From HGM04593 sp045630965 (GTDB taxonomy: Bacteria > Bacteroidota > Bacteroidia > Bacteroidales > Bacteroidaceae), in the NCBI GenBank assembly GCA_045630965.1, contig JAZQTU010000003.1:1-21828 (forward strand): a stretch of DNA of 21,828 nt, read 5' to 3'. Of this stretch, positions 5,587-13,732 are shown piece after piece (position 1 is the first letter of the stretch; each line of letters starts with the position of its first letter). Both the position numbers and the translations under genes were made by a program. Under the pieces are notes generated by a model that ran no database searches, was not told the origin of the DNA, and worked only from the letters and a program-made list of their open reading frames with translations.

Positions 5587-7989
5587 TTATACTATACCTC
5601 CAATGGTGTATGCTGCAAATGCCAGCAACCAGGCTATTCCTGTATTGTATACAATGGAGAAGAGTGCCCACCATTTACTCTTTGTCTCCTCGGCAATGCT
5701 CGCTACTGTTGCGATGCATGGGAAGAATAATAGTATGAAGACCATGAATGACATTGCTGAACGTGGTGTGAAGTCGCCCGATGCTTTTATGTCTTCTTTT
5801 ATGCCTTCTTCGGTATTGCTGCTGTACAATACACCCAATGTGCTGACGACAAGTTCCTTGGCCGGGATACTTGTAAGTATCGCAATGCTTGAACGCCAGT
5901 TGAGTCCCAATGGTTCCATTGCCGGCTCAATTGCGTGCCCAATCATGCCGATAAATGATTTTTCGTGTATGGCAGGTGATGTAGGCTCTTGTGTCATTGT
6001 GGTATCAGGTGAGGTGTGCTCGTCCTTTTCTGCTCTTGGGAAATAGCTCAAAAACCATATCACAATGGTTGAAAGCAATATTATTGTACCGATCTTTTTA
6101 AGATATAAGGCGCATTTGTCCCACATGTGACGTACCGTTGCTTGAATTGTTGGCCAGCGGTAGGGGGGAAGTTCCATAACAAATGGGGTCTCGTCTTTTT
6201 TGAACTTTGTAAGACGTAACAGACGGGCGGTGGCTATGGCTACTATTATACCGAGCAGGTACAGGCATATGAGCACCAATGCAGCATGCTTCGGGAAGAA
6301 TGCTCCGGCAAAAAGTACAAGCACCGGCAGGCGTGCACTGCATGACATGAACGGTGTTATAAGTATTGTTATAAGTCTGCTGCTACGGCTTTCGATGGTA
6401 CGTGTGGCCATAATAGCAGGTACATTGCATCCAAAGCCCATGAGCATGGGGATGAAGGATTTGCCATGAAGGCCCATCTTGTGCATGAGTCTATCCATGA
6501 TGAATGCTGCACGTGCCATGTAGCCTGAATCCTCCATGAATGAAATGAACAGGTATAGTATCAGTATTTGCGGAATGAATACTGCAACGCTTCCGACACC
6601 GCTAATAATACCGTTAACTACAAGTTCCTGGATTGCTCCGTCGGGCAGAATGCGGGTGGCAAAATCACCTAACCAACCAAACAGCGCCTCTATCCATTCC
6701 TGTGGATATGCACCAAGAACAAATACTGCGCTGAACATAAGCCACATGACAAGAATGAATATTGGAAATCCTAGCCAACGGTTTGCTACAAGACGGTCTA
6801 TGCGGCGTGTTTTCTTCTGTGTATCCTTATTACCCGGTTTGTATGTCTCCTGCAATGCTCCGTTTATAAAGCCGTATTTGGCTCCGCTTATGGCTGTCTC
6901 TACATCAACACCTATTTGTGCTTCTACTTTTTTTGACGATGTCTCGGCGATGTTTTTCCAACGTGGTAATTCAAAACATCCATTAAGCAATTTTTCAGCC
7001 TCCTTGTCTCCTTCAAGCATCTTGAGAGCCCAGTAACGCACTGGGAACTGTTGTGGAAGGTCGTTTGCATTATGCATTTCAAACGACAATGGTGTGATGT
7101 TTTCTTCTATTATATTACCGTAGTTGATGTGTATGTGTCTTATGGTCCTGTTCTCTCCCTCAAAAAGCTCAATGACTGTATCAAGTAGCTTGTCAAGTCC
7201 TTGACGGTTCTTTGCTACTGTAGGTATCATGGGGATACCCATCATGGCGCCAAGATTCTTGTAGTCGAGCACAGCTCCGCTGGCAAGCAGTTCGTCGTAC
7301 ATATTGAGTGCTACCACCGTACGCTGGTTCATGTCTATAAGCTCTGTGGTGAGGTAAAGGTTGCGCTCAAGGTTCGATGCCACAACAGAATTTATTATAA
7401 CGTCTGGTGTCTGTTCAAAGAGGTGCTTGCGTACATATATCTCTTCGGGAGAATATGCGGCTATGGAATATGTTCCCGGCAGGTCGGTGATGTTTATACG
7501 ATAGCCTTTGTAGTTGAAACTGCCTGTCTTGGCATCGACTGTGACTCCACTGTAGTTTCCTACATGCTCATTTTGGTTGCTCAATGCATTGAAAATGGAG
7601 GTTTTTCCGCTGTTTGGATTTCCCACCAAAGCTACATTTATTACATTGCTTCGCTGGGTAACAACCTTGCGTTGCGTGCAGTTGCAACAACTCATTCCGT
7701 TGCAGTTGTCGCATAGTGTCAGACAACTGAATGAAGGTGATGGAGGGAGTTCCTTTTTTGCTTCCTCTTCGGGAAGAACCTCTATCATTGCGGCTTCGTT
7801 ACGGCGTAAAAGGACATCATACCCCATAACGTGGTACTTCACAGGGTCGTGCATAGGGGAGTCGAGAACAGATTTTACCTTTTCTCCTCGTATGAATCCC
7901 ATTTCCATTATACGTTTGCGGAATCCACCGTGTCCAAGCAGGCGTACAATGACTGCTGTTTCGCCGTTTTTAAGTTCCGACAGTTTCAT
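5587..7989 (-). CDS. feoB: Ferrous iron transporter, FeoA-FeoB fusion
   Basis: The 800-residue protein joins a FeoA SH3-like domain (1-73) to a full FeoB. The G domain has G1 GNPNSGKT (123-130), G3 DLPG (169-172) and G4 NMYD (229-232). It is followed by the linker with MxxxR-like helices and the membrane domain from about 400, with the pore regions GYMARAAFIMDR, SFIPMLMGFGCNVPAIMATR and the second nucleoside-gate half ending in SIPAKELVVSTLGVLY. It carries Fe(II) across the inner membrane and is most useful in anaerobes. The joint between FeoA and the G domain is unusual: six Cys at 89, 93, 96, 101, 102 and 104. The FeoA-FeoB fusion itself is known in Bacteroidetes. ATG at 7989 starts the FeoA domain exactly. 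It is the first gene of the operon. Confidence 0.95.
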   Translation of the reverse strand: MKLSELKNGETAVIVRLLGHGGFRKRIMEMGFIRGEKVKSVLDSPMHDPVKYHVMGYDVLLRRNEAAMIEVLPEEEAKKELPPSPSFSCLTLCDNCNGMSCCNCTQRKVVTQRSNVINVALVGNPNSGKTSIFNALSNQNEHVGNYSGVTVDAKTGSFNYKGYRINITDLPGTYSIAAYSPEEIYVRKHLFEQTPDVIINSVVASNLERNLYLTTELIDMNQRTVVALNMYDELLASGAVLDYKNLGAMMGIPMIPTVAKNRQGLDKLLDTVIELFEGENRTIRHIHINYGNIIEENITPLSFEMHNANDLPQQFPVRYWALKMLEGDKEAEKLLNGCFELPRWKNIAETSSKKVEAQIGVDVETAISGAKYGFINGALQETYKPGNKDTQKKTRRIDRLVANRWLGFPIFILVMWLMFSAVFVLGAYPQEWIEALFGWLGDFATRILPDGAIQELVVNGIISGVGSVAVFIPQILILYLFISFMEDSGYMARAAFIMDRLMHKMGLHGKSFIPMLMGFGCNVPAIMATRTIESRSSRLITILITPFMSCSARLPVLVLFAGAFFPKHAALVLICLYLLGIIVAIATARLLRLTKFKKDETPFVMELPPYRWPTIQATVRHMWDKCALYLKKIGTIILLSTIVIWFLSYFPRAEKDEHTSPDTTMTQEPTSPAIHEKSFIGMIGHAIEPAMEPLGLNWRSSIAILTSIPAKELVVSTLGVLYSSNTEEGIKEDIKASGDFTPRSAMSFMVFILLFFPCIATVASIAEETKSKWWALFSIVYNTGIAWLLAFAAYTIGGIV

Positions 7990-8019
7990 ATATCGTATTA
8001 TTCTTTTTCTGTTTATGAT

Positions 8020-8042
8020 GTAAGGATATCTCTAATCCTTAC
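8020..8042. promoter_or_regulatory. Inverted repeat in the feoAB leader
   Basis: gtaaggat (8020-8027) and atccttac (8035-8042) are exact complements around 7 bases. The element lies in the presumed 5' UTR, about 30 bases before the feoAB ATG. It could be an RNA hairpin or a second operator site. Confidence 0.45.
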
Positions 8043-8067
8043 TCTCGCGTGGTTTATCCGCACATCG

Positions 8068-8091
8068 TATTTTTGCATATATGCAAAAATA
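8068..8091. promoter_or_regulatory. Perfect 24-bp palindrome over the feoAB -7 box (candidate operator)
   Basis: The half-site tatttttgcata is repeated as its exact complement, giving a perfect 24-bp palindrome with core TTGC-ATATAT-GCAA. On the minus strand its first 8 bases are TATTTTTG, a fit to TAnnTTTG, with TTG 20 bases upstream (ATTG on the minus strand near 8112). A repressor bound here would block RNA polymerase. The regulator could be of the Fur, DtxR/MntR or CRP/FNR type; the sequence does not decide. Confidence 0.55.
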
Positions 8092-8099
8092 ACTTACTT

Positions 8100-8310
8100 T
8101 TTATACTTCTACAATAGTTATTGTTTATAAAAAAGGGTTCTTTACTGGTTATTAATGACTATGTGATTCTCATATGGATAAATGTTGTTATCGGAGGTAT
8201 GACTTTTAATGATATTTTGTGATTGTGGATTGAGATATGATGAACTATTTTTGCAAACGTGATTGAATAAACAGAACAAATTGTATTATCCTGTCTGTGT
8301 GTTTACAGAC
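8100..8310. other. Gene-free stretch upstream of feoAB
   Basis: This A/T-rich segment has no credible reading frame on either strand. Besides the upstream half of the feoAB promoter, it holds a second TATTTTTG-like match on the plus strand near 8248, with no gene behind it. Otherwise I see nothing. Confidence 0.5.
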
Positions 8311-8350
8311 AAAAAGCGGAGAACGTATAAGCCGTCGTTCTCTGCTTTTT
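8311..8350. terminator. Hairpin with A/T flanks, probable terminator
   Basis: aaaaagcggagaacg (8311-8325) pairs with cgttctctgcttttt (8336-8350), with one mismatch or G-U. A and T runs at both ends allow termination in both directions. It lies downstream of the Lys-rich protein gene. Confidence 0.7.
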
Positions 8351-8357
8351 ATAAAAT

Positions 8358-8383
8358 GAATGGAGAACTTCCATTCTCCATTC
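8358..8383. repeat. 10-bp perfect inverted repeat
   Basis: gaatggagaa (8358-8367) and ttctccattc (8374-8383) are exact complements around cttcca. It adjoins the terminator hairpin at 8311-8350 and may be part of a tandem terminator. Confidence 0.55.
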
Positions 8384-8425
8384 AAATAGTTGGTTTTAGT
8401 ATCAAAACAGTCTGTTTTTACTGTT

Positions 8426-8782
8426 TCAGTTTGCAATAATTGCTGCCAAAGCTACCAACCCGACTACTGATGCTATGGCGCTGAATGAATCGTTTTTGTA
8501 AACTACCTCTACTGGGGCTGGTGGTGGAGGTACCGGACGTGGTTTCGGCTTGTTGACAACGACTACATCCGGTTTATTCTGTTTCTTTTTGTCGAAATTC
8601 CTATCATTGAATTTCTTGTCCGCTTTCCTGTTGTCAAACTTCTGTTGTGGTTTCTTCTTGTCTTTCTTGTCGTTTCTGTACTCAACTTTAGGCTTGTTGT
8701 TACCCTTGTTGTCTTTTGCCATAATTTGTGCAGGCATAAGCATTCCGCCTATCAAAACTGCAATAATCATCATCTTTTTCAT
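8426..8782 (-). CDS. Small exported Lys/Pro-rich protein, unknown function
   Basis: This 118-residue protein has an N-terminal signal peptide (MKKMMIIAVLIGGMLMPAQIMA, cleavage probably after A22). A very basic, Asn/Asp/Lys-rich middle (23-70) follows, then a proline segment KPKPRPVPPPPAPVEVVY (about 77-94) and a C-terminal hydrophobic helix (FSAIASVVGLVALAAIIAN) ending at the last residue. The layout suggests a periplasmic, envelope-anchored basic protein. I do not know the family. The start at 8782 rather than the in-frame ATG at 8854 is favoured by the signal peptide and by the -7 box at 8840-8847, which lies inside the longer frame. It has its own promoter and terminator. Confidence 0.7.
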   Translation of the reverse strand: MKKMMIIAVLIGGMLMPAQIMAKDNKGNNKPKVEYRNDKKDKKKPQQKFDNRKADKKFNDRNFDKKKQNKPDVVVVNKPKPRPVPPPPAPVEVVYKNDSFSAIASVVGLVALAAIIAN

Positions 8783-8839
8783 AGTCGTAAAAATTAAATG
8801 GTTAGACCTGTTATTTTTCTCTTCGTTTTTGTTATACGG

Positions 8840-8870
8840 CAAAGATATCGGCATAAAAATCCCCCTGCAA
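8840..8870 (-). promoter_or_regulatory. Promoter of the Lys/Pro-rich protein gene
   Basis: On the minus strand TTG (8870-8868) is followed after 20 bases by TATCTTTG (8847-8840), a good Bacteroidetes promoter. The TTG lies inside the stem of the preceding terminator (8861-8897). Transcription would begin near 8835, giving a leader of about 50 bases. Confidence 0.7.
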
Positions 8871-8897
8871 CGTTAATCTCCTAATCGTTGCAGGGGG
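8861..8897 (-). terminator. Terminator of the sialic acid operon
   Basis: ccccctgcaacg (8861-8872) pairs perfectly with cgttgcaggggg (8886-8897). Read on the minus strand, the stem is followed by ATTTTTATG, a U tract. It lies 48 bp after the symporter stop codon. Confidence 0.85.
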
Positions 8898-8944
8898 TGT
8901 CCCTAAAGTGTATAGGGTTTTCCCCTATCAAGTATTTGCTTTAC

Positions 8945-11455
8945 TTATTTATTGTTGTTAAAATATGAACCAAGAGACAGAATCCAAGCGACAACAATAC
9001 TTACAGCCATACCAGTAGCTCCAAAGAGTAGGAAATTGGCATTGGTGTATTCGTTCATCAGGAAAACAACAATCTCGCCTGCAACGAAACCTGCAAGTGC
9101 TGCATAACCTTTGACACGTTTCATAAATACTGCTATAAAGAATAGTCCGCCCAATCCGCTGGTGAGAAGTCCTAATGCTTCGTTGAAGAAGTCAAGGAAC
9201 GACTGTATGTTCCATGTTGCCATAAACAGGGCAAGCAACAGGCCTATAATACCGCTGGCTATAGATGCCCAACGAGCTACTACTACAAGTTGTGAATCGG
9301 TGGTGTTTTTACGGAAACGCTTCCAGAAGTCTATCGAAAATGCTGTCGCAACGCTGTTTATATTGCTTGAAATTGTACTCATGGTTGCTGCGAATATGGC
9401 AGCAATGAGTGCACCGGCTATACCTGCAGGCATCTGGCTCATCATAAAGAATGGGAAGATGGCATCGGATTGTCCCATGGTTACATCAAGTTCTGCAGGG
9501 TGTGTTTTGTAGAATGTGTAAAGTCCAGTACCAATCATATAAAAGGCTACAGAAACGAATACGCTCATCACGCCATTCACCAAAATTCCGCGACCGGCAG
9601 ATTTTTCGTCAGGGGTGGTAAGATAGCGCTGAATAACCGTCTGGTCCGATGTGTATGATATAAGGTTGTTGGCAAGACCTCCGAGGATAATAACCCACCA
9701 TGCGGCTTGAGACCAGGAACTGCTCCAATCGAATAGTCGCAGCTTGTCATTCTCCAAAGCGATATTAATACAACCACTTATTCCGCCTTCTGTACCCACA
9801 GCCAAATATATTACGGCAAAAATTGCACCAAAGACAAGTATCAATCCTTGTACAACATCGCCCCAAATTACGGCTTCTACGCCACCCATTGTGCAATATA
9901 TAATGGTGACTAAACCCATAAGTATTATGCATAGGTAAATGTCAATTCCAGTTACTGCAGTGAGTGCCAATGATGGCAAGTAAAGTACTATTGCCATACG
10001 TACAATCATAAAGATTGAGAATAGCGTTGATGCCAACATGCGGGTAAAGAGATTGAAACGCTGTTCCAGAATCTCGTAAGCGCTTGTGACATTGAGCTTG
10101 CGGAAGTAGGGAAGGTAATATTTAATGACGGGGAAACTGACGAGCAGAATCATCCATAGCATAGGGTAGTAGGTCCAATCGGTGGTATATGCCTTTGCGG
10201 GAATAGTCATATAGGTGATTGCAGAAAGCATTGTGGCGTAGATACTTATACCTGCAGCCCACCAGGGGATGCGGCCACCGCCCTTGAAAAAGTCATCGGC
10301 ACCATTTCCCTTACGCATAAAGTAGATACCCATACCTAACATAGCTATGAGGTAAATGGCAAGGACTGTCCAGTTGAGCCAACCAAAACTTTTATCGTTG
10401 CTCACCTTTATGTTTGTCACGTCTGCACTTCTCACTCCGGGCATAAGTTCACCGCCACTATAGATCCAGCCGGTTCCTCCTGCCAGAGGGGTGAGACATG
10501 CTCCGGCACGTGCCAGCATACTGTCACCGGGCAAGAGTCCCCAAGAGTCTGTGATGGTATGGTATATAAGCGCATTCTTGCGGAATTTGTACCACTCTGG
10601 AGTATGACGCAAATACATGTTGTCCTGTTCTCCTCTTATTGCGCTCAGGAATATATCGTGGTCTACACCGCCAAAGAATATTATGTGGCTGTAGCCCATT
10701 GGTGTGCAAGTGCTGCCTACCACAGCTTGCTGCACTTGTTCACGCTTACCGTCTATAGCTTCGTCCGTCCATGCCTGAGCTGGCGATGTGCGTTTCCATT
10801 GTTTTGCTTCGCCTTTCTTCAGTTCGGTAATAGGGATGTATAAACCATCGGTATGCACTGCAGCTTCCATACCTTCAGCTTTTGGCTGGTATCCTCCAAA
10901 GATAAAGAGGGCATAGCCTACGGCTGTATTCTGTACTGCAACACAAGGTTGCAGGCGACATCTGTCGGGCATGGTGGCAACAGTTGTCCACTCCTGGTTT
11001 TCGCATGGGAAAGGCAGGGCATACACATTGTCATTAGGCACACCGTTAGTTTGTCCGCCTACGACCCATATCATGCCATCGTGGTATGTGGCTGCAAAGT
11101 TGTCCAGAGCTTTGGGTAAAGAGGCTATAGGTGTGGCTGTGCCGTCTATAGCATTGATAAACAAACATTCGTTAAGTGAAGATGCGAAGTCCATTCCTCC
11201 TAAATATACAGCTCCACCGGGCACCTGCACGCTAGCTCCGTAAGCTCGTGGGTAATAAACTTTCTGTCCACCATCGGCGCATGGTACATCAGGAAAGTTG
11301 CATCCTCCGTAAATGCTCAGTTCACCGTTTACCAAACTTGCATAATGGCCAGAAACTGCTTTCTCCATAGGTGGTGCTGGCGATACAGAAATCTTGTTCT
11401 GTGCTATGCTGAACGTAGAGCAGAGAATGAGTAATATAAACAGATATTTTTTCAT
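8945..11455 (-). CDS. NanM-like kelch propeller fused to sodium:solute symporter (sialic acid uptake)
   Basis: This is an 836-residue two-part protein. After a signal peptide (1-18), residues 20-345 form a kelch β-propeller with GG turns at 50, 86, 133, 187, 261 and 334. It closes with YSGGELMPGVRSADV, very like the end of the sialic acid mutarotase NanM. From 359 the protein is a sodium:solute symporter (SSS) with about 13 membrane helices, including the sodium-site region ATMSTISSNINSVATAFSIDFW. The signal peptide puts the propeller in the periplasm, so it can convert α-Neu5Ac to the anomer used by the carrier fused to it. The frame is continuous, with no sign of a frameshift. It follows the epimerase gene after 74 bp that contain a hairpin. 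The substrate is inferred from the operon; the family also carries other solutes. Confidence 0.88.
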   Translation of the reverse strand: MKKYLFILLILCSTFSIAQNKISVSPAPPMEKAVSGHYASLVNGELSIYGGCNFPDVPCADGGQKVYYPRAYGASVQVPGGAVYLGGMDFASSLNECLFINAIDGTATPIASLPKALDNFAATYHDGMIWVVGGQTNGVPNDNVYALPFPCENQEWTTVATMPDRCRLQPCVAVQNTAVGYALFIFGGYQPKAEGMEAAVHTDGLYIPITELKKGEAKQWKRTSPAQAWTDEAIDGKREQVQQAVVGSTCTPMGYSHIIFFGGVDHDIFLSAIRGEQDNMYLRHTPEWYKFRKNALIYHTITDSWGLLPGDSMLARAGACLTPLAGGTGWIYSGGELMPGVRSADVTNIKVSNDKSFGWLNWTVLAIYLIAMLGMGIYFMRKGNGADDFFKGGGRIPWWAAGISIYATMLSAITYMTIPAKAYTTDWTYYPMLWMILLVSFPVIKYYLPYFRKLNVTSAYEILEQRFNLFTRMLASTLFSIFMIVRMAIVLYLPSLALTAVTGIDIYLCIILMGLVTIIYCTMGGVEAVIWGDVVQGLILVFGAIFAVIYLAVGTEGGISGCINIALENDKLRLFDWSSSWSQAAWWVIILGGLANNLISYTSDQTVIQRYLTTPDEKSAGRGILVNGVMSVFVSVAFYMIGTGLYTFYKTHPAELDVTMGQSDAIFPFFMMSQMPAGIAGALIAAIFAATMSTISSNINSVATAFSIDFWKRFRKNTTDSQLVVVARWASIASGIIGLLLALFMATWNIQSFLDFFNEALGLLTSGLGGLFFIAVFMKRVKGYAALAGFVAGEIVVFLMNEYTNANFLLFGATGMAVSIVVAWILSLGSYFNNNK

Positions 11456-11480
11456 AATATGATTTCTTTTCTATAAGAAA

Positions 11481-11518
11481 AAGAGGATGGCTCATTTTTG
11501 CTTCTGGGTCATCCTCTT
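11481..11518 (-). terminator. Hairpin between epimerase and symporter genes
   Basis: aagaggatg (11481-11489) pairs with catcctctt (11510-11518). On the minus strand it is followed by TTTTCTTATAG, so it can terminate partially or protect the 3' end of the upstream mRNA. It may lower symporter expression relative to the enzymes. Confidence 0.6.
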
Positions 11519-11529
11519 AGGGAGATTCT

Positions 11530-12705
11530 TTATTTTGTCAATTCGTTACAGAGGTCGTATGATTTTATCATCATTCTTGGTATATGGAACGGCCCTTTGA
11601 AAATATTTCCTTTAGCTGGTTGTGCTACAGTACCATCACGGTGGAGATAACCGTACCACTCTCCGAACTCTTCATCGGGGAAGTGCGCGTATGTCCATTC
11701 GCTTATCTGTTTGTGCCATATGAGGTATTTGTCATCGCCCGTTGCCTCGTAAGCATACAATGTCGCAATTATAGCTTCAGTTTGTGGCCACCAGAACTTC
11801 ATATCCTGTGAATAATCCTGAGGTGGAAGATTGCGGCAGTCACGGAAATTGATGATACCGCCGTACTGCTTGTCCCAGCCCCATTCCCAAGACCAGTCAA
11901 GTATTTGAAGGGCTTGTTCTGTCAGCTCTTTGTCCCAATTGCGGTGTTTTGCCTCTTCGAGCAGGAACCACGCAGTCTCAATACAGTGACCAGGATTGAT
12001 GAGTCGTCCGTTGATGGTATCAATGAACTCACCATTTGGACCAACCATTTCAAGCAATGCGTTGAATTCTGGTTTCATGAAGTCCTTGAGCGATGCAATT
12101 GATTCATTGATTTGCAGGTCTAGAACAGGGTCGTTGATTACGTTACGTATACGTGAAGCTGTGTTGATAAGTATCATAACCAATGAGTGCCCTTTTGCCT
12201 GCAGAGCATCAAGGTATTTCGGTTCCATATATCCGGGTGTGGAAACGAACTTGCGTATATCCTTGAAAAGGTTGAGCGCCTTTTCGGCATAGTTCATGTC
12301 TCCCGATGCCTTGGCATATTCAGCCATGGCTATGGCGGCGAAACTTTCTGAAAAGACATAACGGCGCTTACGTAATGGTGTGCCGTTTGCCATAACTTCA
12401 AAATACATTCTTCCGTCCTTGTCAAAGCAATGTGCTTCAATGAAGTCAATAGTACTCTTTGCTGCATCTAGCCATTCAGGGTTCTTTTCTATGGTGTTGT
12501 ATGCAAAACTGCACACAAATGCAAAACGTCCTTGGAACCATACTGACTTTGTGCTGTCAATGAGTGAACCGTCACGGTCAACGCAGGTGTATACACCGCC
12601 ATTCACACGGTCAAGTCCATTCTTTAGCCAAAAAGGCATTATGTTGTTTACAAGGTCATCGCGGTATTTCTGCGACCAACCTTTGAGATATTCATTCCAA
12701 TTCAT
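11530..12705 (-). CDS. nanE: N-acylglucosamine 2-epimerase (AGE/RenBP family)
   Basis: The 391-residue (α/α)6-barrel protein has the length of the AGE family. The expected catalytic histidines are H240 in NPGHCIETAWF and H374 in GPFHIPRMM, with R60 in WFQGR and WWPQTEAI (305-312) as further active-site elements. It converts ManNAc made by the lyase to GlcNAc, which feeds amino sugar catabolism. This AGE-type enzyme is the one used in Bacteroides nan operons, unlike the enterobacterial NanE, which is a ManNAc-6-P epimerase. It lies 40 bp after the lyase gene. Cellobiose 2-epimerases belong to the same superfamily but fit the neighbours less well. Confidence 0.88.
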   Translation of the reverse strand: MNWNEYLKGWSQKYRDDLVNNIMPFWLKNGLDRVNGGVYTCVDRDGSLIDSTKSVWFQGRFAFVCSFAYNTIEKNPEWLDAAKSTIDFIEAHCFDKDGRMYFEVMANGTPLRKRRYVFSESFAAIAMAEYAKASGDMNYAEKALNLFKDIRKFVSTPGYMEPKYLDALQAKGHSLVMILINTASRIRNVINDPVLDLQINESIASLKDFMKPEFNALLEMVGPNGEFIDTINGRLINPGHCIETAWFLLEEAKHRNWDKELTEQALQILDWSWEWGWDKQYGGIINFRDCRNLPPQDYSQDMKFWWPQTEAIIATLYAYEATGDDKYLIWHKQISEWTYAHFPDEEFGEWYGYLHRDGTVAQPAKGNIFKGPFHIPRMMIKSYDLCNELTK

Positions 12706-12745
12706 GATAAAAACTTGCTATTTTTGATTGAGATTATTGTGGAGT

Positions 12746-13663
12746 TCATAACTTGTTGCAGCGCTCAAAGAAGTTAATTGCCTCAAGCTCTTTGCGCATT
12801 GCAGCCTCTTCCTCGTCGGTCATGTTCTGGAATGGAGTACGGTTCTTGCCTAAGTCAAGACCGATAAGCTTCATTATACGTTTGCCTCCTACGATATTTC
12901 CGCGATAGTGGCAGATTACGTTGATTACCTCCTGTGAGAAGTTTTGCAGTTCGCGTGCTTTTTCAATATCGCCAGCATTCCAGGCATCGATGATACCGGC
13001 AAGGTTACATCCGTTATAGTTGGTAGTTCCACCTATACCGCCCTGTGCACCGCCCATGGCAAGGCAGGGGAGTATTGTTTCGTCCTGACCGTGCAACATG
13101 TCAAACTTACCATTCTTGTACAAACGGCATTGGTTATATTCGTACATGCTCTCAAATGTATACTTGATACCAGCGAAGTTGGGAATTCTTCCATCTACAG
13201 CCTCAAGGAACTTTACCATGGGAAGGAATGCTCCGTTGAATGCGGGGATATGGTAGAAATAGAATGGAAGTTCTGGGGCTGCCGATGCAATCTCTTCGCA
13301 ATATTTTACAAGTTCTTCAACTCGTCCTACTTTGGGGAATGGAGGTGCCATTGCTCCAATTCCGAACACTCCCATCTTCTGTGCGTGCTCTGCCATACGA
13401 CGGCTTGATTTTACACATGTACTGCCCACATGTACAATTATCTTGAAACCTTCGGGAGCTGCTGCTACCCATGCTTCGGTAAGTTTGATACGCTCCTCTT
13501 CGGTAAGCATATAACCTTCTCCCGATGAACCGTTGATGAATACACCCTTCATGCCATTCTTTGCCAGCATTTGTGCGTATGCCGGTATTGGTTCGTAGTT
13601 AACTTCTCCGTTTTCGTAGAATGGGGTGAACGGAGCATCAATCAAGCCGATAATCTTTTCCAT
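12746..13663 (-). CDS. nanL: N-acetylneuraminate lyase
   Basis: The 305-residue TIM barrel belongs to the DHDPS/NAL family. The carboxylate-binding motif is GSSGEG (45-50), Tyr137 is in FYFYHIP, and the Schiff-base Lys167 is in GIKYTFESMYEY. GSSGEG with Y137 and K167 follows E. coli NanA spacing closely. It splits N-acetylneuraminate into ManNAc and pyruvate in the cytoplasm. The start at 13663 (MEKIIGLIDAPFTPF) was preferred over an ATG 27 bases upstream because the family begins here. It is the first gene of the nan operon and is divergent from trmO. Another aldolase of this family cannot be ruled out by motif alone, but the epimerase neighbour makes the call strong. Confidence 0.9.
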   Translation of the reverse strand: MEKIIGLIDAPFTPFYENGEVNYEPIPAYAQMLAKNGMKGVFINGSSGEGYMLTEEERIKLTEAWVAAAPEGFKIIVHVGSTCVKSSRRMAEHAQKMGVFGIGAMAPPFPKVGRVEELVKYCEEIASAAPELPFYFYHIPAFNGAFLPMVKFLEAVDGRIPNFAGIKYTFESMYEYNQCRLYKNGKFDMLHGQDETILPCLAMGGAQGGIGGTTNYNGCNLAGIIDAWNAGDIEKARELQNFSQEVINVICHYRGNIVGGKRIMKLIGLDLGKNRTPFQNMTDEEEAAMRKELEAINFFERCNKL

Positions 13664-13732
13664 AATATTAAGTTGTATATTGTTTTGCATTATATTCTAC
13701 AAAAGAAACCAAAAATAACTAAAAACGCAAAT

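Noticed and set aside
5567..5674. N-terminal extension of the hemerythrin protein
   Set aside because: It would overlap the end of feoAB by 88 bp in another frame; homology begins at the ATG at 5566.
8245..8436. Minus-strand reading frame of 63 codons downstream of the Lys-rich gene
   Set aside because: It covers two hairpins of a terminator region, has no recognisable protein features and no promoter of its own.
8783..8854. Longer start of the Lys/Pro-rich protein
   Set aside because: It would bury the signal peptide, and the -7 box at 8840-8847 lies within it.
9940..10420. Kelch-symporter fusion as a sequencing or frameshift artefact
   Set aside because: Both domains are in one uninterrupted frame, and the joint at residues 345-359 contains no stop or start remnants typical of a broken gene pair.
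13664..13690. Longer start of N-acetylneuraminate lyase
   Set aside because: The extra nine residues precede the family's usual N terminus.
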